Source: Owenia fusiformis
Taxonomy: Eukaryota > Annelida > Polychaeta > Sabellida > Oweniidae
Length of the DNA: 64,000 nucleotides
Reading direction: 5' to 3'
Assembly: GCA_903813345.2 (NCBI GenBank)
Contig: CAIIXF020000009.1
Location: 29,114,740-29,178,739 of the forward strand
Shown: one piece after another, positions 47,259 to 58,401 of the stretch
Layout: each line of letters begins with the position of its first letter
How positions within the stretch are numbered: the stretch's first letter is position 1
Program-made: the position numbers and the translations under genes
Notes under the pieces: generated by a model
What the model was told of the DNA's origin: nothing
What the model saw: the letters and a program-made list of their open reading frames with translations, nothing else
Databases searched by the model: none

Positions 47259-48897
47259 CGGTCAAGCCAAGTAACTTGGTCAACATTCGATATTCGTATG
47301 TTCATCAATATTAACTAAGAATGGTGCCACAATTGAACCTTCTGTTTTCAAATATTGAAAGATGGTACTACATTTATTTTTTCATGATATGGAGCAAACA
47401 AATGCGTGTCAATTTATACTGTAATATCCCACATACTTATATTTCAAGGGTTGTTTTGAAGAATAATCAAGAAAATCCATGTTTTCAAATGAATTCATCC
47501 TTGTCAAAGAACGTTAATGAGGATATGTGGTTTGAAAAACTAACAACATGTTTTAAGTTCTTACAATTCTTGGTTGAAACAAATATTTTGAAAGTTGTGA
47601 TTTCGAATGTAATATCCAACTCAATGAAGTTTGTTGATATTTGTGAGTTTTTTCTTTCGGAATGCACATTGCTGGATCGCAGAACCTTGCCTTGTTCGTG
47701 ATGCACGAAAAGTGTATTGTTAATACTTGACGTCGTTTGGATATTTGGATGTGATTGACGTTTTCGTTAATCTCCAACCACTGTCACTTCCAACTTAATT
47801 TTTGAAAGCCAAATATGATAGTCACGAATTGATATTTAAGTCACACGTTGATGCATACATCACGTGTGTACATTAACGGTCGAATACACGCCGACTTATA
47901 TTTTACATAAATATCCACAGTTAACTCAAATCATCAATTCTCAAAACGGTTTATCATATTACCTGGTGAGTTTAATGTAACATTTTGATTTATAATTATG
48001 GTATCAGATTTGAGTATGATATTAGTCGAGGCTTAAACAAAGCAATAAAATTGCATGAAACCTTTTGTGAAAATTCGAACGATTTTTCAAGAATCCTCCT
48101 TCAAAGTGTTACCAAAGTGCTCCCCGGGAGTGGAAATTTCGTCTTGTGTAATCAAAATAATAGCGGGCGGTTTGAATTTTTGTTTGAGTTAAGAGCTTAC
48201 ATCTATAAATTTAAAAACATATCGCCTCATTGAGAGGTACATGCAGTTTTTGGCGATCTATCATTATAAAAGGCTAAATATTGTGCAAAAACAGGAGTTG
48301 ACACGCTTACATTTGGAAATGAAATTTCCTACATAATTGCCGACTCATGTTTAAAAGTCATGAAAACAAGGTTGAACACAAAACATTGACCCAGTTACTG
48401 TCTATTTAGCATGGGATCACTAAGGGAAATATTATTAATGACTTAAATCGTTCACGGTTGAGTTGTATTCCAAGAAACGTATCAATTTAGAAATGCAAAA
48501 TGATCAATTTTGTTTTTCAATTATAAAAAATCGCACCTGTAGAGAACAACGTTAACAAAATTATTTAAAACGGAGATATTTACTTATGTAACATTCATTG
48601 GCATGTGTCAGGGTGTAAATAAGAAGAATATGCATTTGATCCTATATCTTGTTCCCAAAGGAGTTTGTTAAGGAGCGGTATATCTTAACGTACTTTTATC
48701 ATCCCGAACTCAAACATTTCGAATACTTATTTTGAGAATGCTTTGTTAAGAATGGATTCGAGATGTACTCAAAATTAATACGTTAAAATGTGTATTATCA
48801 TCTTAATAACTACCTCATAAATTATTTTGGAAATCAAAGATGTACGATTTTTGAGTTTTTTATTTTCGAATGTTGACTTAGTTACCTGGCTTGACTG
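47259..48897. mobile_element. 1.64-kb TIR element inserted in unit 2
   Basis: Ends are about 31-bp inverted repeats with four mismatches. The left begins CGGTCAAGCCAAGTAACTTG; the right, read inward, begins CAGTCAAGCCAGGTAACTAA. It is flanked by a 4-bp direct repeat AAAT (47255-47258 and 48898-48901). Unit 1 has the empty site GACGTAAATGTATCC. Inside are plus-strand frames of 126 codons (47321-47701) and 82 codons (47985-48233) that I cannot match to any transposase. It could be a non-autonomous or novel element. Confidence 0.78.
47321..47701 (+). CDS. Unrecognised ORF inside the 1.64-kb TIR element
   Basis: 126 codons, ATG to TGA, starting about 60 bp inside the left TIR. Composition is protein-like, with Trp/Tyr/Phe-rich and Asn-rich stretches (for example MWFEKLTTCFKFLQFLVET). 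A second plus-strand frame follows at 47985-48233 (82 codons, with SGNFVLCNQNNSGRFEF). If both are coding they may be exons or remnants of one protein. There is no recognisable DDE motif or zinc finger. Unit 1 lacks the element, so there is no comparison for selection. Partial minus-strand frames overlap, so coding status is uncertain. Confidence 0.25.
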   Translation: MVPQLNLLFSNIERWYYIYFFMIWSKQMRVNLYCNIPHTYISRVVLKNNQENPCFQMNSSLSKNVNEDMWFEKLTTCFKFLQFLVETNILKVVISNVISNSMKFVDICEFFLSECTLLDRRTLPCS

Positions 48898-49106
48898 AAA
48901 TGTATCCAGTTTGACGCTAAAACCATGGATGTTTACCCGTGATTATGTACCTCCATGCATGCTGAAAACTACGCTACGGTCTCGAGAAATAAGACTTCTG
49001 GCAACAATTTTTTCATCATTTTACTCTAAACATCTGTCAGGTCCTGGCAGGAGGAGGAATGTCCGAAGATTGTTAAATCAATACAAAATTATAATACCTA
49101 CATGAT

Positions 49107-49364
49107 ATGTATATTAAAGCACGTGTGGCATCCGTTCGGGAATGTTGCCGGGACGGTATTCTAAAGAAGAGTCTTCGTTTTGAAAAAGAGGAAATACTTA
49201 TTATATACAATGACATATTTCTATTCAGAGTCAAACAAATTGTAAAACAGACACCATTTAGCAAAAAGGGGTTCGTGCCATACATGAGGAATGTCAATGA
49301 ACAATTTATGATCTCCGAGAATTTTTTCAAATCTCGGCGATGGATACTACGTACGTCGAATTAA
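49107..49364 (+). pseudogene. Truncated counterpart of the 132-codon ORF
   Basis: Matches the first 80 or so codons of 27166-27564 with few changes. A 10-bp deletion near 49351 then shifts the frame, ending after 85 codons. Confidence 0.3.
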
Positions 49365-49596
49365 GCTCGGATGGCGGAGCAGCAAGGTTGAGCACACGGA
49401 TCCCAAAAAAGCAACAGACGGAACACAAATATAAGAAAACGGCACACAAAAATCGTACTATGCTGAAACAGCCCTTGATGACCCAGCGATTGTAATATCA
49501 ATGCCATCAGAAAACAGATAAACCCTGTCTAAAATGCGTGGAATGACAAAACAGATTTTCAAGAAGATACCAACTTTATCGCCCGGAAACCGTTAC

Positions 49597-49767
49597 GCCT
49601 CAGTCACATTTGATCTACGGCAACCGTACGACGGCCGTAGATTTCCAAAATAAGAGAAATATGCAGCATAGAATATAGGGACGAACAATTTAATGTAGAT
49701 TTTCTATATCGATTTTGTGAAGCTACGATCGGCGTTACCGCCGCCGTAGAGCAAATGTGACTGAGGC
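49597..49767. mobile_element. MITE, unit 2 copy
   Basis: Counterpart of 27666-27837 with the same inverted ends (GCCTCAGTCACATTTGATC and its complement). Confidence 0.7.
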
Positions 49768-50020
49768 ATAAACAATCTACACGGAACAGAGTACAACAGT
49801 ATACAAAATCCCAGTGCTCTTAGTGATCTGAGAATCATCAGACTGTACTCTAGATAATCAGACAACATGATACCAATTGCACAATCGTTGAAATGTGTAT
49901 CAAATATGTTGATCAGCTATAAAAGAAAACTATGTATCACTTGATACTTCTTTTCCAAACAGTGCAAAACAGAAAGTAAGTTTTGTTCCACAGAAATGTT
50001 TTTTCTTATTTTCCAATATG

Positions 50021-50190
50021 TATAAGGGTTATGCACTGGGAGCTTTTGAATATAGGGTATACCCTGAGGGATATATTTATATCTCCCCGAGGGGCCGAAG
50101 GGACCAAGGGGAGATATATATATTTCCCGAAGGATATACCCTACTGTATATCCAAAACCGACCGTGCATAACTGGTGTATCTCATACTTG
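50021..50190. repeat. Palindromic dispersed repeat, family member 3 (unit 2)
   Basis: Duplicate of 28095-28262 with small differences (CCTGAGGG versus CCTGAAGG, and one additional TA). Confidence 0.65.
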
Positions 50191-50662
50191 AGTGGGACAA
50201 GATATGCCTATACTGAAAATCGTATATCCTCGAAAAATCGTATTGTCCCGGGAAAAATCGTAATACTAAAATTCGTCTTGTCCCGGGAAAAATTGTATTG
50301 GGATCGTATTCTCTCAAAAATCGATTTGGTGATAAAATTATATATCTTGGAAAAGTATTGTAGTCCTAAATCCACACGGGGCACTAGTAGCAGAATGGTC
50401 ATAGTGCGTCATGTGGTTCAAATTCTATAATTTCTATATGTATAGCCTATTTACTTGTAACAGGGCCATAGAAAGTATGGAATAAAAAGGTCATTTCATG
50501 GTTGATTTTCAATTTGAATTAATCCACGGGAAATATACATTGACTTCGGTAAATATTATATTGACACTCGTTCGGTCAATATCATATTTCCATCGGTCAA
50601 TATCATATTACCCTGGAATAAAATTCGATATTGAAAATCAAGCATGATATAACCTATATTTA

Positions 50663-51359
50663 AAGTGATATGGCCTTCGTTTAAGGCATTTTTAGCAAAA
50701 TCTATTGAATATCACACGAAGAGCAATGTCTTACCTTGCTACTGGGGTAACTTCAGCTCATATTACTCAAGGATAGCGGAGATTTCTCATATTGAAGTGG
50801 GTACATTGAATTTGATTTCACATCGTCCACTTCGAATTTTGCACTCAAGTTGATGACGTCACCAAAGTATGTTTGTTTACACATTTTCTTGCATTTCGTT
50901 CAGAGCAATATTGCATATAAAACTTGGGAGAAAATGTGACCTACTTTTGAAAAGAGTAATTTTCGTGTTCTGTACATAGTGATTACATAATGTTTTATTA
51001 ATTATGTGTTCCTGATATAATAGTTATTCTTTTGCAAGAAAGAGATTCAGTGATTGTATAGAAAACCGTCAGAAATAAGTGGAACCTAGAAAATGAAAAA
51101 ATTCTCCTAACCTCTCAATTGGAATAGCTCACAGGTCATAGCCTCGTTCTGATTATTAGTCACATGACCTTTGACTAGGGAATCCCAAACAATGTGCAAG
51201 TGTGAGCAAATTTATTTCTGTTGAAAACGCTGAATTGTGAAGTCAAAACACAACCAAGGTCAGTAAAAACGATGTTTATATGTACCAATGTGCTTTGGGA
51301 TTCAGTTTTTCTTATTCATATGTAGGTTGAACTAACATTTCATCCATTCCACATTACTT
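50663..51359. mobile_element. 697-bp MITE inserted in unit 2
   Basis: Ends AAGTGATATGG and (read inward) AAGTAATGTGG are short imperfect inverted repeats, flanked by TA on both sides (50661-50662 and 51360-51361). Unit 1 has the exact empty site CCTATATTTAATATTTG at about 28731. The interior is non-repetitive. A 62-codon frame (50665-50853) starts at the edge of the element but shows no domain. Confidence 0.7.
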
Positions 51360-51737
51360 TAATATTTGCAATCAATCAATCGTATATTCATGAAATCAAT
51401 TTAAAAGTGATATGGATAAATAAAGATACATACATAAACACAGATTCAGATTTCACATGTGCATTTTGACCACCAAGTTCCCAACAGGAAACTATAAGCA
51501 CCTGTCATTGAAGAAAATCGGCAAACGATCCCAATGCTTTGGAGTTATATACTTGTAGAAACAAAGATATGCCCCTTAGAAGGATATTATATTACGTGCT
51601 CACACACGATCATGATACAGATTTCGCTGAACTTGTTAGATCATTTTAATATGGTGAATATGATTTGATAGCACATGATCAATAGTACATGGTGATGAAG
51701 TTATATTGCATTTGGATTTCCATCAAGCAAATTGTTT

Positions 51738-52379
51738 CCCGAACTCACAATTGAAAGCGACAAGGCACGCAATTGCTGAGGTAAGACTCTACACTGTACG
51801 AAAAGACAGCGGTTTCATCCCAGATGGCGAAATTGTAATTAACGCTAGTGATATATGACAACCAAGTCACTATCTAGGGTTAAGTCCGGCTGTTTGTGAC
51901 ATTTTATGCTTCCATATTCCCAAATATAATTACTTATGACAAGTCTGTTCGATTTTATATGCGACCTTAATCACAAATGACTGACTGTATTTGGAATGCC
52001 ACGACCCTTAATATCAGTTTATGCGCACATTTAATTTGTTTTTACTGTTAAAATCTGATGAAAATTAGCAATGCATGTCGGGATTCTTAACATGAGTTTA
52101 TGCGTGGCATACCATACGTATATTCTGACGGCATTAAGAGATTGGCATGGTTGCTGATGATACTGTAATACTGTGATAATATACCCCGGTAATGCACGTA
52201 CCTGTAGTTATAATAATTTCAGTCTTTGAGAGCATGATTAGGCACTCCATTAATTATAAAAAGGTTTTTCAACCTTTTTCAAAATTACCATTTTTGTAGG
52301 TATAGCCAATATTTTATTATGCATAACAAATAAAAGACACCCAAATCAGCATTTTGTGTATAAAGTATTTAGTTCAATA
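51738..52379. other. No gene recognised
   Basis: Unique sequence between the duplication end and the first fold-back element. It contains one small hairpin (AAAAAGGTTTTTCAACCTTTTT, about 52258-52279) but no supportable gene. Confidence 0.45.
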
Positions 52380-53061
52380 TAGTGGAGTCATTTACGGCAA
52401 TAAAACCCTAGAATTGCACATGCTATATATAAAGCACCATTTTTTTAACAAAAGTATCATCGATATATATTTTTGATATCTAACGAAGTGGTGTTGAAAA
52501 GTGGCCCCATTTAATAATAACAGGCCTTTAAAATTTACATTTACATTGAACTCCATGTTAATTTATCAATTTTCAGAAGACCTCCTGCAGAATAGTTCTT
52601 ATCTTCAAAATAAGAAGAGTTAGATTTTTTTCCATTATCTAGTCCCAAAGATATTGGCGTTTCAAGTTTGGAAAATCTCCATTGGCTGCCATTATAAATG
52701 GCTTTCAATATGCTTTTATTAAAGTGTTCTTATCTGAAAAAGTCCATGATGAAATTTTCTAATATTGTCGATTTCTATAGTTAATATATTGATTTTTAAA
52801 GAATCAGTCAGGCACATTTCTGAAAATTTATAATTTATAATTTATTTAGAAATAAGAACTTTTCAGAAATGTGCCTGTTTGATTTTCTTAAATCGAAGTA
52901 TTAACTATAGCAATCTACAATAGAAAATTCCAGAGTGGACTTTTTGAGAAAAAGGACACTTTAGTAAAACCATATATAGCCATTTATAATGGCAGCCAAT
53001 GGAGATTATTTAAAATTCAAATGCCAATATCTTTGGAACTAGGTTAAAGAAAACAATTTAC

Positions 53062-53146
53062 CCTATTTATTTATTTATTTATTTATTTATTTTAATTATT
53101 TATTTATTTATTTATTTATTCATTTATTTATTTATTTATTTATTTA
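53062..53146. repeat. (TTTA)n microsatellite
   Basis: Pure to near-pure TTTA/ATTT repeat with one TTTAATTATT interruption. Confidence 0.95.
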
Positions 53147-54283
53147 TCATGTATCTTAAGAATATGGGCTTTATCACATTTGAACTGTTCTGGAAGCGGT
53201 CTTATGAAGATTGATAAATTAACATGGGGCTCAATACAGGTTTTTATAGTTTTTAACGGCTTCATGTATTTAAAATAAGAAATCTCCAGGAATGTGGTTG
53301 TTTGATATTTTTTTAAATAAAAGTATTTACAACAGAAATCCACATTCTAACCCAGCATATTGGGTCTATGTACCCCAGCTTATTAGATATGGCAGAGCAT
53401 GCTCTAAATATTTATATTTTAAGTCAAGACACAATACGTTAGTGATCAAACTGTTAGGTCAAGGTTATACTTGTATAAAGCTTAAGAAATACTTTCTGGG
53501 CTTTGCTGAAAATACAAATCATCACATTTTTTTCACTTGGCACCTTTTGAGGTGGATCCCGGCTATGGCATTAATAGTTGAGAAATAGGCCATAGTTTTC
53601 TCCTGGTGACCATTGTGAATTATTGTGTATTATGGATTATGGCGACGGCTTTTGTGAATGGATGTTGACCCTTTGAAATGCCTATGGACTTGGAGACTGG
53701 AATTTTCTATCCCACATCATCTTGTATGAATTCTTGTACCTACAACTATTTTTGAGGTTATGAGTATTGGCTATCAATTTCTAATTTTTTTCAACATGTA
53801 TTGTTATGAATTCAGTTTGAATGAAATGTCCCTTGGTGTTCTTGTCTTGGATTGTGATATCGGTTCTTGAATGGGGGGAAAGGGGGTATTCTTTTCACGT
53901 TAGATCATGGTTTTGGGATATATGGGGTTTGTTTTTCTTGATTGGTATGCACTTAGAGTTTGCTTTTTCTTACTAAGATATTTTGAAGATTGATAAATTA
54001 ACATGGATCTCAATATGTTTTTTTATAGTTTTTAATGGTTAAAAATATCAAAAATAAGAAATTTTCAGAAAAGTGCCTGTTTGATTTTTCAAAAAGTATT
54101 AACTATAAAAATCAGGAATATTATTTTTGCGAAAAAGACACTTTAATATACCCATATTTATAGCAGTGTATAATGGCACCAAATGAGGATTTTCCAAAAT
54201 TCAAACGCCAATATTTTTGGAACTTCTTCTTATTCTGAATATAATCGTGGTAATGTAACATCCTAGGAATATGGGTTTTATCA

Positions 54284-55856
54284 TTATGTCACCACCAAAA
54301 GTGGTGACATATTGTTATGGTCTCCGTTTTTTGCGACGGCGGTTGGTGGTTGGCGTCCGGCGGTTGGTGGTTGGCGTCCGGCGTCCGGCGGTTGGCGTCC
54401 GGCGTCCGGCGGTTGGCGTCCGGCGTCTGTAACCATTTCTTACAACTTCCTATAACATAACAAATACTGTTTAGATTGACTTCAATTTTTTTCTAAATCA
54501 TCTACATGTTCTCAGAGGTTCAAATCTGACTTTAGATTTGACATTTGACCTTCAATGACCTTCTCAAGGTCAAAAAGGTCTTTTTTCAACTTGCTTCACA
54601 TTGACTAAATTTTTTTTCAAAATCATCTACATGTTCTCTGAAATTCAAATCTCACTTTAGATTTGACTTTAGATTTGACATTTGACCTTCAAATCTGACT
54701 TTAGATTTGACATTTGACCTTCAATGACCTTCTCAAGGTCAAAAAGGTCTGTTTTCAACTTGCTTCAAATTGACTAAATTTTTTTTTCAAAATCATCTAC
54801 GTGTTCTCAGAAATTCAAATCTGACTTAAGATTTGACTTAAGATTTGACATTTGACCTTCAATGACCTTCTCAAGGTCAGAAAGGTCTGTTTTCAACTTG
54901 CTTCAAATTGACTAAAATTTCTTTTTTTTCAAAATCATCTACGTGTTCCCAGAAATTCAAATCTGACTTTAGATTTGACTTAAGATTTGACATTTGACCT
55001 TCAATGACCTTCTCAAAGTCAAAAAAGGTCAAAAAGGTCTTTTTTCAACTTGCTTCAAATTGACTAAATTTTTTTTCAAAATCATCTACATGTTATCAGA
55101 AATTCAAATCTGACTTTAGATTTGACATTTGACCTTCAATGACCTTCTCAATGTCAAAAAAGGTCAAAAAGGTCTGTTTTCAACTTGCTTCAAATTGACT
55201 AAATTTTTTTTTCAAAGTCATCTACATGTTCTCACAAATCCAAATATGACTTAAGATTTGACTTTAGATTTGACATTTGACCTTCAATGACCTTCTCAAG
55301 GTCAAAAAAGGTCAAAAAGGTCTTTTTTCAACTTGCTTCAAATTGACTAATTTTTTTTCAAAATCATCTACATGTTCTCAGAAATTCAAATCTGACTTTA
55401 GATTTGACATTTCACCTTTAATGACCTTCTCAAGGTCAAAAAAGGTCAAAAAGGTCTGTTTTTAACTTGCTTCAAATTGACCAAATTTTTTTTTCAAAAT
55501 CATCTACATCTTTTCAGAAGTTAAAATTTGACTTAACAAGTTCTCAGAAGTTCAAATCTGACTTTAGATTTGACCTTTGACCTTCAAGGTCAAAAAGGTC
55601 TTTTTTCAACTTGCTTCAAATTTACAAAAAATCAAACATTCATGAGAATCTCTTGATTTTAAGTCTCTTAATATTTAGCTGTTAAAAATGATAAAAATCT
55701 ACATGTTCTCAGAAGTTCAAATCTGACTTTACATTTGACATTTGACCTTCAATGACCTTCTCAATGTCAAAAAAAGTCAAAGAGGTATTTTTTCAACTTG
55801 CTTTAAATTGACCAAATTGTTTTAGGTGGTGACATTTTGTCATGTTAATGCCTTGT
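54284..55856. mobile_element. Nested GTCACCACC repeat with ~140-bp internal tandem units
   Basis: Starts TATGTCACCACCAAAAGTGG and ends AGGTGGTGACATTTTGTCAT, so the ends are complementary around GTCACCACC. It interrupts the TTTATCA/CTTTTGAACTG junction of the surrounding 364-bp unit. Near the left end is a GC-rich mini-array (GGCGGTTGGTGGTTGGCGTC). The bulk is 8 or so units of AAATCTGACTTTAGATTTGA, CATTTGACCTTCAATGACC, TTCTCAAGGTC, AAAAAGGTC and AACTTGCTTCAAATTGAC. Non-coding. Confidence 0.65.
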
Positions 55857-57662
55857 TTTTGAACTGTTCTGCACGGGGTCCTTTGAAGATTGATAAATTA
55901 AAACGGGCCACAATATAGATTTTTATCATTTTTAACAGCTAAATATTAAGAGACTTAAAATCAAGAGATTCTCATGAATGTTTGATTTTTTGTAAATCAA
56001 AGTATTAACAATAGAATTATACAATATTGGAAAATTCCATAGTGGACTTTTTAAGAAAAGGACACTTTAGTAAAGCCACATTGATAGCCGTTATAATGGA
56101 AGCCAGTGGGGACTTCTTCAAAATTCGAACGCCAGTATCTTTGGAACAAGGTTAGAGAAACAATTTGCCCTTCTTACTTTGAAGATTATCAGGTTATTGT
56201 GACATCCCAGGAATATGGGCTTTATCACTTTTGAACTGTTCTGCATGTGGTCTTTCGAAGATTGATAAATTAACATGGGGCTCAATACAGGTTTTTATAG
56301 TTTTTAACGGCTACATATATTTAAAATAAAAAATCTGAAATGTGCTTGTTTGATATTTTTTAAATAAAGTATTTACTATAGAAATCTTCATTATTAGAAA
56401 ATTCAAATATCTTTGGAACTAGGTAATGGAAAAAAATCAAACCTTTTTATTTTGAAGATACTCATGTTATTGTAACATCCTGGGAATATGGGCTTTATCA
56501 CTTTTGAACTGTTCTGCATGTGGTCTTTCGAAGATTGATAAATTAACATGGGGCTCAATACAGGTTTTTATAGTTTTTAACGGCTACATATATTTAAAAT
56601 AAAAAAATCTGAAATGTGCTTGTTTGATATTTTTGAATAAAAGTATTTACTATAGAAATCTTCATTATTAGAAAATTCAAATATCTTTGGAACTAGGTAA
56701 TGGAAAAAATCAAACCTTTTTATTTTGAAGATACTCATGTTATTGTAACATCCTGGGAATATGGGCTTTATCACTTTTGAACTGTTCTGCATGTGGTCTT
56801 TCGAAGATTGATAAATTAACATGGGGCTCAATACAGGTTTTTATAGTTTTTAACGGCTACATATATTTAAAATAAAAAAAATCTGAAATGTGCTTGTTTG
56901 ATATTTTTGAATAAAAGTATTTACTATAGAAATCTTCATTATAAGAAAATTCCATAGTGGACTATTGATAAAGGGACATTTTAGTAAAGTCCTATTGATA
57001 GCGGTTTATAATGGCAGCCAATGGGGCTTTTCCAAAATTCAAACCCAAATATCTTTGGAACTAGGTAATGGAAAAAAATCAAACCTTTTTATTTTGAAGA
57101 TACTCATGTTATTGTAACATCCTGGGAATATGGGCTTTATCACTTTTGAACTGTTCTACAGAGGGGTCTTTTGAAGATTGATAAATTAACATGGGGCTCA
57201 ATAGAGGTTTTTTATAGATTTTAAAGGCTATATATCTTAAAAGTAACAAATTTTCAGAAATGTGCCTGTTTGAATTTATCAAAATAAAAGTATTAACTAT
57301 AGATGGTAGAGCCATATTGATAGTGGTTTATTTTCCAAAATCCAAACACCAAAATCTTTGGAACTAGGTAAAAGAGAAAATGTAACCCTTCTTATTTTGA
57401 AGATAATCATGTATTTGTAACAAACTAGGAATATGGGTTTGGATATTACTCTAGAACTGTTCTGCAGGGGGTCTTTTGAAGATTGATAAATCAACATGGA
57501 GCTCAATGTAAATGTGCAAAATCTTTGAGGCCTGCTAATTATTAACTTGGTCCATTTTTTAACACCATTTCGTTAGATATCAAAAATACATGTATTAGTG
57601 ATACTTATGTCAAAAATGGTGCTGTATACCATGTGCAATTGAACACCTAACTGACTCCACTA

Positions 57663-58401
57663 ATATCTGTAAACGCAATTGCCTCATCATGGCTATTCTT
57701 CCTCAAATCGATGCCAATCGCTTGCTGTCAAAAACAGCGACAGATTGATCCTCATATCAGGATTCTTGACTACTGGAATTGTTGGAATAATGTTTAGAGA
57801 ACAGATGTTGTGTAATAGATATTCATTGAACACATGTCGTAACCAAAGCTTTGGATTAATTGTCTGGCACGTCCGGAAAAAGGATGTGTCTGCATGTCAC
57901 TTCTACACGGGATTTACATCGTATCGTAATTACCTTTGGGCCCTTCGCGCATTTAGATTTGAATTGTCAGATTTGGTTTCAATCACGTAGGAGTACATCC
58001 CTCTGGTATGCCAAGCCCTTAACAATGCCATTATATCAAAATGGATTTTCTTCAAATCGATATCTTGAAGTGTGTTCACCCCGTCTCATGGCCAAGATTT
58101 AAGTTTCTTGCGAAATGTGGTCAAAGGTCCCTATCCCTTCACATTTAGTGAAACAAGTAATCATATAATAGTTTAACACCAAGATGGTAAACACATCTTG
58201 TTTAGAGCACTCTGTATTTCCATACAGATGCAAAGTAGGGTTAATTCCACAGACAAATGCTCTAATACAATCCAATGGGGAAACATTGAAATCTTTGGAA
58301 TGATTATGAAAAAACAGGATTTTCGGTACATAATGTAACTCAATATACCATGATATGGCTTCAATTATCTCGTTTGAAATTTATTTTTTCAAGCATAGAT
58401 T
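57663..58401. other. Unique spacer between two fold-back elements
   Basis: Contains a 103-codon plus-strand frame (57679-57990) and an overlapping 80-codon frame (57860-58102), neither with a recognisable domain. Coding status cannot be supported. Confidence 0.4.

Larger units (their letters stand above)
29115..51737. repeat. Tandem segmental duplication, unit 2
   Basis: Direct repeat of unit 1, longer (22.6 versus 13.2 kb) because it gained an 8.62-kb TIR element, a 1.64-kb TIR element, a 0.70-kb MITE and a 0.53-kb repeat insertion. It also lacks the 0.81-kb MITE and has a minisatellite about 1.8 kb shorter. The right end is GCAAATTGTTT at 51737, after which sequence becomes unrelated (CCCGAACTCACAATTG). 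Confidence 0.93.
52380..57662. mobile_element. 5.3-kb fold-back element with internal tandem repeats
   Basis: The outer 230 bp or more are inverted between 52380-52620 and about 57430-57662: TAGTGGAGTCA, TTGATATCTAACGAA, TGGTGTTGAAAA, CTCCATGTTAATTTATCAAT and CTGCAGAATAGTTCT versus their complements. The short left arm turns at a palindrome near 52850. The remainder reads in the right-arm orientation as degenerate copies of a ~364-bp unit (with ~273-bp deletion variants at 56241, 56514 and 56787). Words shared by units are AATGGCAGCCAATGGGG, GAATATGGGCTTTATCAC and GATTGATAAATTAACATGGG. A second repeat (54284-55856) is inserted in the middle. No transposase is seen. Confidence 0.72.
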
